Assembly (NCBI GenBank): GCA_963698395.1
Contig: CAVOQQ010000008.1
Span: 186,001-250,000 of the forward strand
Reading direction: 5' to 3'
Length of the DNA: 64,000 bases
Origin: JBBQUN01 sp963698395
Lineage (GTDB): Bacteria > Actinomycetota > Acidimicrobiia > Acidimicrobiales > SZUA-35
Shown here: one piece after another, positions 16,050 through 25,834 of the stretch
Position numbering within the stretch: the stretch's first letter is position 1
How the letters are laid out: each line of letters opens with the position of its first letter
Translations under genes and position numbers: made by a program
Notes under the pieces: model-generated
Database searches by the model: none
What the model was told of the DNA's origin: nothing
Seen by the model: the letters and a program-made list of their open reading frames with translations, nothing else

Positions 16050-18773
16050 ATGACACTCAATCTCACCCTGTTGCTGCTCGGACTCGGCAGCGGCGCCATG
16101 ATCTCGCTCTCGGCTCTCGGGCTGGTGCTGATGTTCCGCAGCAGCGGGGTGTTGAACTTCGCGACCGGTGGCATCGGGATGACGTGCTCCTACGTCTTCT
16201 TTGATCTCACCAAACAACAGCAGTGGTCGGTGCTGCCTGCCGCTGTTGGCAGCGTCGTCGTCGGGGCGATCCTCGGCCTCATCAGCTACGGCGTGGTCAT
16301 CGTCCTCCCACGCCACAGCTCGAACATCATGCGAGTGATGGCAACGCTGGGAATCCTCGTGATCCTGCAGTCGATCATGCAGCTTCGCTACGGGCCGAAT
16401 CCGCTCGTCGTCGACGACTTCCTGCCCTCGGGTATGGTCGGCTTCGGTGGCGGCGTGCAGATCCCCGCCAGCCGGATCGTGCTGGTCGTCGTGGCCGTGC
16501 TGCTGACGGCGGCACTCACCTCGATCTACACGAGAACCCGATTCGGGTTGGCCACCACGGCTGCAGCCGAGAACGAACGCAAGCTTGCTGCACTCGGTTG
16601 GCGAATCGGTGCAGTGGGTTCGCTCAACTGGTCGATCGGCGGGGCGCTCGCCGGACTCGCCGGCGTACTGCTCGCCCCGATCACCGGCGTTGCCCTCGGC
16701 AATGGGACCGCACTCACGGTCACGGTCTTGGCCGCAGCGTTGATCGGAAGCCTTCGCTCGTTCAGCCTCACCCTCGTCGGCGGCATGGTCATCGGAATGC
16801 TACAGGCACTCTTCGTCGTACGAGATTTCGGGCTCGACGGTCTGGCCGATGCGATTCCGTTCGTCGTGATCGTGGCGGTCATCATCTTCCGTGGGCGAGG
16901 TCTACCACTGCGAAGCTACGTCGGCGATCGCCTGCCCAGAGTGGGGACAGGAGCGCTCTCGCCGCCATTGATCGTCGGCGGTGTCGCTGGTGTGCTGATC
17001 CTCATCGGGCCGGTACTCAACGACAACGGCACGCGGGCGCTCACGACCTCGATGATCACGGCGATCACCCTGCTGTCGTTCACCGTGCTGGTGGGCTACG
17101 CCGGCCAGATGTCGCTCGCCCAGGTCACGCTCGGGGCATTCAGTGGACTGGTCGCGGCCCGACTGGTCGCCGATCTGGGATGGCCGTTCGCGTTGGCGAT
17201 GCTCGCCGGCGTCATCACGGTCGTCCCGGTCGGATTGCTGGTCGGGCTCCCATCGGCCCGCACCCGGGGCGCGAGCCTGGCGATCGCAACGCTCGGTCTG
17301 GCGGTGGCGATCCAGTCGCTGATCTTCCAGAACGAAGCGATGTCGGGCGGCCAGGTGGGCATTCCCCTCAGCGTCGACGGATCGCTCCCGATCTTCGGCA
17401 TCGACTTCGGGAGCTTCTTTCATCCCGACCGCTTCGCCTGGCTGGTTCTGGGGTTCCTCGTCGTGCTCGCGGTGTTGGTCGCCAACCTGCGGCGAGGTGT
17501 TGTCGGCCGACACATGATTGCGGTGCGCAGCAACGAGCGGGCGGCGGCCGGTCTCGGGATCAATGTGGTCTCGACCAAGCTGTGGGCCTTCGCCATCGCG
17601 TCGTGCATCGCCGGTGTTGCGGGGGTGCTCACGGCGTTTCGTGGCACCGCTGCGTTGTTCAGCCAGATCACGGTCATCAACAACGTCGTCATGATCGGGT
17701 ACGCGATCGTCGGAGGTGTCGGTGGCGCGCTCGGCGCGCTGTTCGGCAGTGCGCTCGATCCCGGGGGCGCAGGCAATGCGACCCTCGGCCTCGTCGTGGA
17801 CGTCGGGCCAGTGGCCATGGGTGCCGTCGGTGGCGTGTTGCTGATCTTCACGATCATCACCTCGCCTGATGGCATTGCCGTTGCGGTTGCCGACGGCTTC
17901 ATTGCATCGCGTCGGAAGCGGGCAGACGCGAAGATCGAACGTTGGATGACGGGCGGCGAGGGCGACGCCAATTGGGTCGACGACGGTGATGCCGTTGTGC
18001 GTCGAGCGGTGCTGTCCGTTCAGCAGATCACGGTCCGGTTCGGGCCGGTGACCGCAGTCAGCGAGGTCGACATCAGGGTGGAGCCGGGTGAGATCGTTGG
18101 CGTGATCGGAGCGAACGGTGCGGGGAAGACGACGCTCATCGACTCGATCACCGGATTCGTTGCCGCCGAAGGAACCGTGCGACTCGGCGACCGAGACTTG
18201 CGTGATCTGTCAGCCCACGACCGAGCGCGATGCGGCCTGGGTCGCTCGTGGCAAAGCCTCGAGATCTTCGAGGATCTCACGGTGCTCGAGAACCTGAGAG
18301 CGGCGGCCGACCCCCGACCGTGGTGGGCAGCACTGGCCGATCTGGTCCATCCCGAACGGAACCGACCAACGATCGCGTTGCGACGAGCCGTCACCGCCCT
18401 CGGTCTGGAGGACTCGTTGGGCGCCACCCCGGGCGAGCTGAGTACCGGTCGACGAAAGTTGGTTGCCCTCGCTCGCACGATTGCCGCCGAACCGTCGGTC
18501 ATCTTGCTCGACGAGCCGTGCTCGGGGCTCGATCATGACGAGCGCGAAGAAGCCGGGCGAGTCATCACGATGCTGGCCAAGGAGCTGGGGATGGGGGTGA
18601 TGCTGGTGGAACACGATGTCCACCTCGTCCGCCAGTTGTGCGACCGAGTCGTTGCGCTCGACTTCGGCCGAACGATTGCCAGCGGGACCCCAGAGGACGT
18701 GCTGTCGAGTCCGTTCGTTGCATCCGCCTTTCTCGGCGATGTCGCCGTTGCGACGGCTGCGGGGTCGGTCTGA
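16050..18773 (+). CDS. Fused Liv-type ABC transporter: permease-permease-ATPase
   Basis: A single 907-residue frame holds three units that are usually separate. Residues 1-290 are a LivH-like permease (SGVLNFATGGIGMTCSYVFF). About 300-635 is a LivM-like permease (LVGYAGQMSLAQVTLGAFSG, RTRGASLAIATLGLAVAIQS). About 655-900 is a LivG-like ATPase: Walker A GANGAGKTTL, signature STGRRKLVALAR (weak LSGGQ), Walker B VILLDEPCSGLD, and the H-loop EHDVHLV. No stop or start lies between the units. It imports the ligand of the upstream lipoprotein together with the separate LivF-like ATPase, whose ATG overlaps this stop codon (TGATG). The frame is clean, unlike several genes nearby, so the fusion looks real. 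Confidence 0.88.
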   Translation: MTLNLTLLLLGLGSGAMISLSALGLVLMFRSSGVLNFATGGIGMTCSYVFFDLTKQQQWSVLPAAVGSVVVGAILGLISYGVVIVLPRHSSNIMRVMATLGILVILQSIMQLRYGPNPLVVDDFLPSGMVGFGGGVQIPASRIVLVVVAVLLTAALTSIYTRTRFGLATTAAAENERKLAALGWRIGAVGSLNWSIGGALAGLAGVLLAPITGVALGNGTALTVTVLAAALIGSLRSFSLTLVGGMVIGMLQALFVVRDFGLDGLADAIPFVVIVAVIIFRGRGLPLRSYVGDRLPRVGTGALSPPLIVGGVAGVLILIGPVLNDNGTRALTTSMITAITLLSFTVLVGYAGQMSLAQVTLGAFSGLVAARLVADLGWPFALAMLAGVITVVPVGLLVGLPSARTRGASLAIATLGLAVAIQSLIFQNEAMSGGQVGIPLSVDGSLPIFGIDFGSFFHPDRFAWLVLGFLVVLAVLVANLRRGVVGRHMIAVRSNERAAAGLGINVVSTKLWAFAIASCIAGVAGVLTAFRGTAALFSQITVINNVVMIGYAIVGGVGGALGALFGSALDPGGAGNATLGLVVDVGPVAMGAVGGVLLIFTIITSPDGIAVAVADGFIASRRKRADAKIERWMTGGEGDANWVDDGDAVVRRAVLSVQQITVRFGPVTAVSEVDIRVEPGEIVGVIGANGAGKTTLIDSITGFVAAEGTVRLGDRDLRDLSAHDRARCGLGRSWQSLEIFEDLTVLENLRAAADPRPWWAALADLVHPERNRPTIALRRAVTALGLEDSLGATPGELSTGRRKLVALARTIAAEPSVILLDEPCSGLDHDEREEAGRVITMLAKELGMGVMLVEHDVHLVRQLCDRVVALDFGRTIASGTPEDVLSSPFVASAFLGDVAVATAAGSV

Positions 18774-19453
18774 TGACCGCCATCATGGAAGTCCGGGGTG
18801 TCGACGCCGGCTATGGCAGCGTGACTGTCATTCGGGGACTCGACATGGAGGTCGCAGCCGGAGAGGTTGTCACCGTCCTCGGCCGGAACGGGGCAGGCAA
18901 GACAACGTCGTTGCTGACGATGGCCGGTGCCATTCGACCGCAGCGGGGCGAGATCAGATTGCTCGGTTCGCCCGATCGTTCAAGACTTGCGGCGCGAGCG
19001 CGGCGGGGCGTCGGGCTGATGACCGACGATCGCGCGGTGCTCTTCGGGTTGACGGTGCGCGAGAACCTCTTGCTTGCAGGCGGCACCCGAGACACGTCGG
19101 CGCTCTTCCCTGAGCTTGGCGAGCTGCAAGACCGCAAAGCCGGTCTGCTTTCGGGAGGCCAGCAGCAGATGCTCGGACTTGCCGTCGTGCTCTCAAGGGA
19201 ACCCAAGTTGCTCTTGATCGACGAGATGTCGTTCGGGCTCGCACCGATCATCGTTCGCCGCCTGATGGAGACGGTCCGGTCGGTGGCGAGCGAGGGGACG
19301 GCCGTGGTGATGGTCGAGCAGTTCGCCCGCCTCGCGCTCGAGAACTCCGATCGCGGCTACGTCCTGGTGAACGGACGGATCGAAGCGACCGGCTCGGCGA
19401 GCGAGCTCTTGGCAGACCTCCACGAGATCGAGCAGTCGTACCTCGGGCTGTAG
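18773..19453 (+). CDS. LivF-like ABC transporter ATPase
   Basis: 226 residues. Walker A is GRNGAGKTTSLL, the Q-loop region is near LMTDDRAVLFGLTVRENLLL, the signature is LLSGGQQQMLGLAVVLSREP, Walker B is LLLIDEMSFGLAP, and the H-loop is replaced by VEQFARLAL as is normal in LivF proteins. The end EIEQSYLGL is also typical. It is the second nucleotide-binding subunit of the transporter; its start overlaps the stop of the fused permease gene, so translation is coupled. Confidence 0.88.
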   Translation: MTAIMEVRGVDAGYGSVTVIRGLDMEVAAGEVVTVLGRNGAGKTTSLLTMAGAIRPQRGEIRLLGSPDRSRLAARARRGVGLMTDDRAVLFGLTVRENLLLAGGTRDTSALFPELGELQDRKAGLLSGGQQQMLGLAVVLSREPKLLLIDEMSFGLAPIIVRRLMETVRSVASEGTAVVMVEQFARLALENSDRGYVLVNGRIEATGSASELLADLHEIEQSYLGL

Positions 19454-19477
19454 GAAAACGATCCGGTTTCGTGCAGG

Positions 19478-20628
19478 TCAAACGGGCACGGTCGCCGGGT
19501 CGTACTCGAGCAGGCCGTATCCGGCGGCGCCGCGGCTCTGGATGGTGGGATCTTGGAGTGCCCGACCTTCCTCCCAGGACCACCGGGCGACGTTGTTGCC
19601 TCGCTCGCAGCGGGCTGCCTGGTAGGCGGCAATCGCATCGTCCAGCGAGTTCGCACGCTTCGATCGACCGAGCCAGGACGACTGCGTCCTCGATGGCCAT
19701 CGATGCCCCCTGTCCGAGGAACGGGGTCATCGGATGCGCGGCGTCGCCCATCATCACGACTCGTCCCGACGCCCACTCGTCGAGCGGCTCACGGTCGTAC
19801 AGGCCCCACTTGAACAGCGAGTCGTTGGGAACGGCGCGAATGAGATCGAGGAGGTGAGGGGCGAAGTCCGAGTACGCGTCCAGGAACTGGGCCGACGTTG
19901 CCGGGATCGACCAGCCTTCCTCTTCCCAACCATCCGCTCGACCGCAGCCGATCAGGTTCATCAACTTCCCGCCTCGCAGGGAATAGTAGAGCAGGTAACG
20001 ATCAGGCCCACGGTGCATGGCGAGCTCTCGCTCTCGAACGATGTCGGGTACGAGTTCGATCGGAAGGACGGCACGAAACGCCATCTGGCCGTTGAATTCG
20101 GCCGGCTCGCCCGGGAAGACGAACGAACGGACGGCCGAGCCGTTGCCGTCGGCGCCGACCATCAATGGCGCCCGATCGGTCGCCCCGTTGGCGAAACGAA
20201 CGGTGACACCTTCGGCATCTTGTTCGAGGGCCACGAACTCGTGACCTGGATGGACAGCCGTGGCGTCGTTGGCCCGAACGGCGTTCAGGAGCGCACCATG
20301 CAGGTCACCTCGGTGCACCGAAAGGGTCGGCAATCCGAACTTCTCGGCGATCTGAGCGTTCGGCGTGGCTCGAAGTACCTCCCCGGTTGCGTAGTCGCAG
20401 CCATAGAGCGTAGACCGGACAGCTCGACACGGCCTCGACGGTCTCGTCCACGGCGAGATCGACGAGCCCGTTCCGGCCGTTGGGCTGCACGAGGATTCCT
20501 GCGCCGATTTCCTGTAGCCGGCTTGCCCGTTCGTAGACCGTGACGGCGACGCCACGACGCTGCAATCCGAGGGCGAGCGACAACCCACCGATGCCGCCGC
20601 CAATGATCACGACCCGTTCAACGATCAC
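19478..20628 (-). pseudogene. Class A FAD monooxygenase (salicylate/3-hydroxybenzoate hydroxylase-like), frameshifted
   Basis: From GTG 20626-20628 the protein begins VERVVIIGGGIGGLSLALGL (GxGxxG FAD site). A slip near 20420 leads to the frame with YGCDYATGEV, VGADGNGSAVR (DG motif) and GRVVMMGDAAHPMTPFLGQG, then AIEDAVVLARSIEAC (second FAD motif). Another slip near 19650 gives the final part DDAIAAYQAARCERGNNVAR, ending at TGA 19478-19480. Put together it is about 383 residues, the normal length for flavoprotein hydroxylases that add an OH ortho or para to a phenolic acid. It lies 125 bases downstream of hpaB on the same strand. Two single-base breaks make it inactive if the sequence is right. 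Confidence 0.75.
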
Positions 20629-20753
20629 GGCTTGGGATCCTTGCACACGACAACACACCCAACAAGCGAGGCGCAGCCGGCAACGCAGCTCCATCGTCGT
20701 GCGCGGGGACGGGGTGCTCCGTCAGGAGATCCGGGAACAACGAGGCGGTGAGG

Positions 20754-22232
20754 TCACCGCGTGGCGCGTGATCGGGCGTCGCTCAGCACTTTCTCGATGA
20801 GTTCGCCGCCACGCGCCTTGGCCGCGGCCGAGTAGATGCGATGGGAGTTCATCCGATTCGTTCGGGCGGACGAGAGGTAGTTGCGTTCGTACAGTTCGTT
20901 GCGGCCGCCGAGGGCAGATCCGGTGAAGTCCCATGCCATGCGGAAGATGTTGGATCGGTCCTCGGCCGAGATGCCGTTGGCGCCCGGCATGAATTCGTCG
21001 ATGATCGCCTTGATTCGTGGGTCGGCGATCTGCTCTTGGCTCGACACCTGGAGGAGGTTGTGGCTGCCGAGTGTCTTGATGATGTCGTTGACTCGGGTGA
21101 ACCAGTCGGGGAGGAGCGCTCGCAACGGGTGCAGGGCTCGGGCTTCGAGGTAGACCGCCCCACTCTCCCACGTCGTTGCGTTGGCCTCGGCGGCGATCAG
21201 CGCGCTTCGGGTCATCTCGACGTAGCCGAGGATCTCGCCGAGGAGTTCCAGGGTGCGCTCGGAGTCGTCCCCGATCGTCTCGGCCATCCGGCTCGCGAGG
21301 CCGTACGCGAATTCGAGCTTGGTGAGTGCGCGGATGGTGGTTTGTTGCATGATGTTGGGCCACCACGGGCTCATGCCCATCACCGTGTTGTAGACGCCGA
21401 CGTTGCTGTCGATCCAGACGTTGGCCTTCGGTACTTCGACGTCGTCGAAGATGCAGAATGCGTCCTGCTCGTCGAAGCGGCTCGAGAAGGGGGCGTCGAC
21501 GGGGTTGATGTCGGTGCGCATGCCACTGTCGCGGCAGAGAAAGACCATCCCGGGAGCATCCATCGGGACCGAGAACGACAGGGCGTACTCGGGCGGGGCG
21601 TCGGGCGGGAGCGGGGCGCCGGGGTACACGGTCTGCTCGTCGGCATACGGTGCGAGTGTCGACAGCAGGCGCGCTCCTCGGACGATGATCGAGTCGGCGG
21701 TCTCGCCGACCTTGTGAACAGGAACGGGATTACCGGCGAACTGTTTGTCGGTTGCCTTGTCGACGGTGGGGTGGACGATGGTGTGCGTGAGGGAGAGGTC
21801 TTGTCGGCGGAGCCGCTTCTGGAAGGCGACGAGGTTGTCGTAGCCCTCCTCGTTGGAGTTGTCGACGCCGGCCCATCGGGTGCGGTCCTCGGCGAACCCG
21901 GCGAACGTGACGTTCATGTAATCGGGGGTGCGGCCCATCACGCCCATGCTCAGTTCGGAGATTGCGCGAAGCCCTTCGCCTCGGGCGTGGAGTTGTGCTC
22001 GTGACCGTGGTGCGGTGTGGCTGATGTTGATCGGTTCGCCGGTCTCGGCATCCTCGACGAGAAGGAGGTCGGGGTTCGCCACTTGCAGGTCGTAATACGC
22101 TGCGATGGCCTCGGCGCCCGGGCGCAGGGTCGGATGATCGAGGACGTCGCTGATGCGCTCACCTCCCATCCAGATTTCGCGCTCGGTGGCTCGGAGCCCC
22201 TTCAGGTAGGTGTCGCCGTCGCGTGCTGGCAT
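20754..22232 (-). CDS. hpaB: 4-hydroxyphenylacetate 3-monooxygenase oxygenase component (HpaB family)
   Basis: 492 residues from ATG 22230-22232, with a GAAGGA site. The HpaB pattern runs throughout: RDGDTYLKGLRATEREIWMG at the start, GVMGRTPDYMNVTFAGFA, SLTHTIVHPTVDKA, an FAD-binding region around YALSFSVPMDAPGMVFLCRD, FDDVEVPKANVWID, and a C-terminus with EFMPGANGISAEDRSNIFRM. HpaB hydroxylates 4-hydroxyphenylacetate or another phenol to the catechol, using FADH2 from a reductase (HpaC). No hpaC is adjacent; the AzoR-like gene at 12.6 kb is a possible but unproven source. Operator site 2 lies 84 bases upstream. Relatives also act on chlorophenols, so the substrate is a guess from context. 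Confidence 0.82.
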   Translation of the reverse strand: MPARDGDTYLKGLRATEREIWMGGERISDVLDHPTLRPGAEAIAAYYDLQVANPDLLLVEDAETGEPINISHTAPRSRAQLHARGEGLRAISELSMGVMGRTPDYMNVTFAGFAEDRTRWAGVDNSNEEGYDNLVAFQKRLRRQDLSLTHTIVHPTVDKATDKQFAGNPVPVHKVGETADSIIVRGARLLSTLAPYADEQTVYPGAPLPPDAPPEYALSFSVPMDAPGMVFLCRDSGMRTDINPVDAPFSSRFDEQDAFCIFDDVEVPKANVWIDSNVGVYNTVMGMSPWWPNIMQQTTIRALTKLEFAYGLASRMAETIGDDSERTLELLGEILGYVEMTRSALIAAEANATTWESGAVYLEARALHPLRALLPDWFTRVNDIIKTLGSHNLLQVSSQEQIADPRIKAIIDEFMPGANGISAEDRSNIFRMAWDFTGSALGGRNELYERNYLSSARTNRMNSHRIYSAAAKARGGELIEKVLSDARSRATR

Positions 22233-22315
22233 GTGCGAGTCCTTCGCGGGTCGGTGGGTGCGTGTCGGGTGTGGGTGCGTGGCCAAAGCATGACACGTGA
22301 CACAGCTCACTGCAA

Positions 22316-22329
22316 CAAGCATTTGCTTG
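22316..22329. promoter_or_regulatory. TetR-type operator, site 2
   Basis: CAAGC-ATTT-GCTTG, a perfect copy of the shared palindrome, 84 bases upstream of the hpaB start. Confidence 0.72.
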
Positions 22330-22622
22330 GTATCGGTCTGGACCGATGCTGAGCAGGTCCTTACGGTCGCCGCATGCCACGACTGCGGACCCGTTCCAGC
22401 GTCATGGTCTTCCGGCGGGACACCCCTCGCTGCCGTCGCTGCTGAAGGGCGCGGGCTGCGACCCGGCCATGGTCGGCAAGTGGCATTGCGGCTGGCTTCT
22501 ACGTGCAGTTGAACTACACCGCGCCACAGTGGCCGTGGAGGGGTGGAACGGATGCTGCGGTCGTCGCGCAGATCCGGGCGACCACCTCGGTCGACCGGCG
22601 GTCAGCGAAGCCGACTGAGAAA

Positions 22623-22636
22623 CAAGCAACCGCTTG
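22623..22636. promoter_or_regulatory. TetR-type operator, site 3
   Basis: CAAGC-AACC-GCTTG, a perfect copy, 57 bases upstream of the hpaH start. Confidence 0.72.
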
Positions 22637-22692
22637 CTCCATTGGATGGGTCGGGTTAGCTTCGTTACTCCACAGCTACGACAGGACACATC

Positions 22693-23487
22693 ATGCAGTT
22701 GAACGAAGCGCAGCAGCGCGAGGTTGCCGAGGCACTCGTCGAGGCCGAGTTGAGCAAGGTCTGGACCGAACCGCTCACCCTCCGCTACGAGAACGCCGAC
22801 ATCGAGGACGCGTACGCGGTCGGTCAGATGGTCACCGACATCAAGGTGGCCAGTGGACGGATCGTGAAGGGACACAAGGTCGGTTTGACGTCGAAGGCGA
22901 TGCGCGACGCGACCGGGGCGACCGAGCCTGACTACGGATCGCTCTTCGACAACTGGTTTCTCGACGAGGGCACGCAGGTCTCGATGGGCATGATGAATCG
23001 ACCGCTGGTCGAGGTGGAGCTCGTGTTCGTTCTCAAGGAGAACCTGGGCGGGCCATCGGTCAATGCTGTCGACGTCATGCGGGCCACCGATTTCGTGGTG
23101 CCTGCGGTCGAGGTGGTCGACACCCGCTACTCGAAGCGAGGCAGACCCGGTGTCGTCGACAGCATCTCCGACGCTGCGTCGTGTGGCTTCGTCATGGTGG
23201 GCGGCAACCCGGTTTCGCTGAACGACATCGACGTTCGCCATGTCGGCGGTGCGCTCTACAAGAATGGTGAGGTCGTCGAGTCGGGGACCGCCGCCGCCGT
23301 GATGGGCAATCCGATCAACTCGGTCGCGTGGCTTGCTCGCAAGTTGCACGAGTTCGGCGTCGAGATGCAGGCCGGACACAGCATCCTCTCGGGCTCCTTC
23401 ATCCGCATCCATCCGATCGCTGCCGGTGAGGCGTTCGTCGCCGATTTCGGTCCGCTCGGTCAGATCAGCTTCGGCGTCACCGAGTGA
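22693..23487 (+). CDS. hpaH: 2-oxo-hept-4-ene-1,7-dioate hydratase (HpaH/MhpD family)
   Basis: 264 residues. The FAH-superfamily hydratase pattern is clear: VKGHKVGLTSKAMRDATGA, DYGSLFDNWFLDEG, VEVELVFVLKENLGGP (metal-binding glutamates), VVPAVEVVDTR, and PINSVAWLARKLHEFG near the C-terminus. These enzymes add water to the 2-hydroxy-dienoate formed after ring cleavage and decarboxylation; the closest plan is HpaH of the homoprotocatechuate route. The start ATG has a normal position after operator site 3. It is followed by the Mo-hydroxylase and LLM genes on the same strand, and the HpaI-type aldolase at 26.8 kb would take its product. Confidence 0.8.
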   Translation: MQLNEAQQREVAEALVEAELSKVWTEPLTLRYENADIEDAYAVGQMVTDIKVASGRIVKGHKVGLTSKAMRDATGATEPDYGSLFDNWFLDEGTQVSMGMMNRPLVEVELVFVLKENLGGPSVNAVDVMRATDFVVPAVEVVDTRYSKRGRPGVVDSISDAASCGFVMVGGNPVSLNDIDVRHVGGALYKNGEVVESGTAAAVMGNPINSVAWLARKLHEFGVEMQAGHSILSGSFIRIHPIAAGEAFVADFGPLGQISFGVTE

Positions 23488-23551
23488 GCCGTGACATGAC
23501 GGGCAACGTCGCCGGGGCCGATGACGCCCATGAGATGTCAGGGGTGCAGGG

Positions 23552-25815
23552 ATGAGCGCATCACATGAGGGCTTCGTGGGCCGCCGGGAAGACGAGCCGC
23601 TCCTGCGAGGACAGGGCACCTTCATCGATGGTTTGGCGGTGCCCGAGCTCGATGGGGCGCTCTTGCCCACTTCGTTCGTTCCATCGAGGCCCACGCCGTA
23701 CTGCGTTCGGTCGACGTTGGTGAGGCCCAGCAGGCCGATGGCGTGGTGGCGGTGTTCGTCGGCGAAGACGTCGAGGGCTGGCCGCTGCCGCCCCGCCTGC
23801 CGATGATGAACAAGGACATGTGGCGTCCACTGCTCGCGATGGGCTTCGTTCGTTTCGTCGGAGAGCCGGTCGCCCTGGTCCTGGCCGAGTCGCGGACCCA
23901 GGCCGCCGACGCCGCCGAACTGGTGGCCATCGACTACGAGGTGCTCGATCCCGTGGTCGATCCGAAACAGAGCCTCGCCGGCCGGACCCTCGTCCATCAG
24001 CACGCCGGGACCAACGTGTCGTGGCAATGGTCGCAGGACCCCCTCGACGACGCGGTGTGGGAAGACTGCGATCATGTCATCGAGTTCGATCTTCGGCACC
24101 CGCGACTCGCTCCGAGTCCGATCGAACCGCTCGCCGGCGCAGCTGCGTGGGGCGACGACGGGCGGTGTACGGCGTGGGTCTGCTCCCAACGCCCTGCCGG
24201 AGCAAAGTACACGATCGAGACGCTGCTCGGTCTGGAGCCCGGCACCGTTCGAGCGATCGCCCCGAACGTCGGTGGAGGTTTCGGCGCCAAGGGCGGCTGG
24301 GGCTGCTACCCCGAAGACGTCGTGGGCGTCTGGGCCTCGCGCAAGGTCGGACGGCCGGTTCGTTGGGCCCAGACCCGGAGCGAGTCCGGTGTTGCCATGG
24401 GTCACGGCCGGGCATCGGTCCACCACGTCCGCATCGGTGGCGACGCCGACGGGATCATCAAGGCGTACCAGGTCGATGCCCTGCAGGACTCCGGCGCCTA
24501 CCCGGCGATGGGAACGGCGACCACGGTGAACCTCCGCCAGAGCGGCACCGGTGTCTACGACATTGCGAACGCGTCGGTCGGTGCCACGTCGGTCGTCACC
24601 AACACGACGCCGACCGTGGCCTTTCGTGGTGCCGGTCGCCCGGAGGCAGCGTGTGACATCGAGCGGGCGGTCGACCGATTCGCCGCCGTCATCGGGATGG
24701 ATCCGGTCGAGCTCCGGAGGAAGAACCTCGTCCCGAGCGATGCCTTCCCCTATCGCACCGCCATCGGCTCGACCTACGACTCGGGCAACTACGCCGAAGC
24801 CATCCGCCGGGTGACCGAGGCCGGCGGGTACGACGATGTCCGGGCCGAACAGCGCGCCCGCCGAGAGCGAGGCGACACCGCCACGCTCCTCGGTGTCGGC
24901 GTCAGCTGCACCGTGGAGAGCACCGGCGGCGGGGAAGGCGAAGACGCCGTCGCCTCCCTCGGCGACGACGGCCGATTCCAGGTCATCGTCGGAACCTCAC
25001 CCCATGGCCAGGGCCACGAAACCACATTCGCAGCACTCGTCGCCGCCGAACTCGGCGTCCCGGCCGAGCGGGTCGACATCGTGCACAGCGACACCGACCT
25101 CTCCCCGCACGGCGGAGGAACCATCGGGTCGCGGTCGGCGGTCTTCGGCGGGTCCTCGGCCATCGGGGCAGCGCGTGCCTTGATCGAGATCGCCCGCACC
25201 CAGGCCGCTGAGCGACTCGAGGCCAGCGCAACCGACGTCGTCTTCGACGCAGCCGAGGCACGGTTCCACGTGGTCGGTACGCCCGCGGTCTCACTTGGCT
25301 GGGGTGATCTCGATGCCATCACTGCGGAGCACACGTTCAAGCCGGTGTCGCCGCTCGCCTTCGCGTTCGGCTCCTGTATGGCGGTGGTCGAAGTCGATGC
25401 CGAGACGGGCGAGGTCAGGATCCGATCGCTCACGACCGTTGACGACGCGGGAACGATCCTGCAACCGGTGCTCCTCGAGGGGCAGGTGCACGGCGGTATG
25501 GGCCTCGCTGTCGGGGCTGCGCTCTTCGAGGAGATGGTCTATTCCGAGACCGGTGTGCCACTGACCGACAACTTCATGACCTATGGCATTCCAACTGCGG
25601 CCGAACTCACGTCGTTCTCGACCCTCGAGATGGAAACGCCGTCGCCGCTCAACCCGCTCGGAGCAAAGGGGGTGGGGGAGTCGGGCACGGTCGTGTGCAC
25701 GCCGGCCATCCACAGCGCCGTCCTCGACGCTCTTGCGCCGTTCGGGGTCGAACACCTCGATCTGCCACTCACCGCCGAGAAGGTCTGGTCGGCGCTCGAC
25801 CAGGCACGGTCATGA
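23552..25815 (+). pseudogene. Xanthine dehydrogenase/CO dehydrogenase-type molybdenum subunit, one frameshift
   Basis: From ATG 23552 the N-terminus (GFVGRREDEPLLRGQGTFID) reads correctly to about 23665, where a single-base slip moves to the frame with FVRSIEAHAVLRSVDVG and all the rest. The long frame contains FVRFVGEPVALVLAESR, PNVGGGFGAKGGWG, AFRGAGRPEAACDIERAVD, GQGHETTFAALVAAELG and the C-terminal GAKGVGESG with the catalytic Glu. Together it is about 754 residues, the full Moco-binding subunit. The Fe-S and FAD subunits that normally accompany it are absent from the whole window. It could hydroxylate an aromatic or N-heterocyclic substrate or oxidise an aldehyde. The next gene begins 20 bases on. 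Confidence 0.78.
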
Positions 25816-25834
25816 CGCCGAGCGAGAGGAGGAT

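Larger units (their letters stand above)
22233..22692. other. Divergent promoter region between hpaB and hpaH
   Basis: 460 bases without a gene, holding two perfect copies of the CAAGC-N4-GCTTG palindrome, each placed close to one of the two diverging genes. No other structure was found. Confidence 0.6.

Noticed and set aside
22402..24426. 674-codon minus-strand frame opposite hpaH and the Mo subunit
   Set aside because: It spans two clear plus-strand genes and their intergenic gap; no domain is seen.
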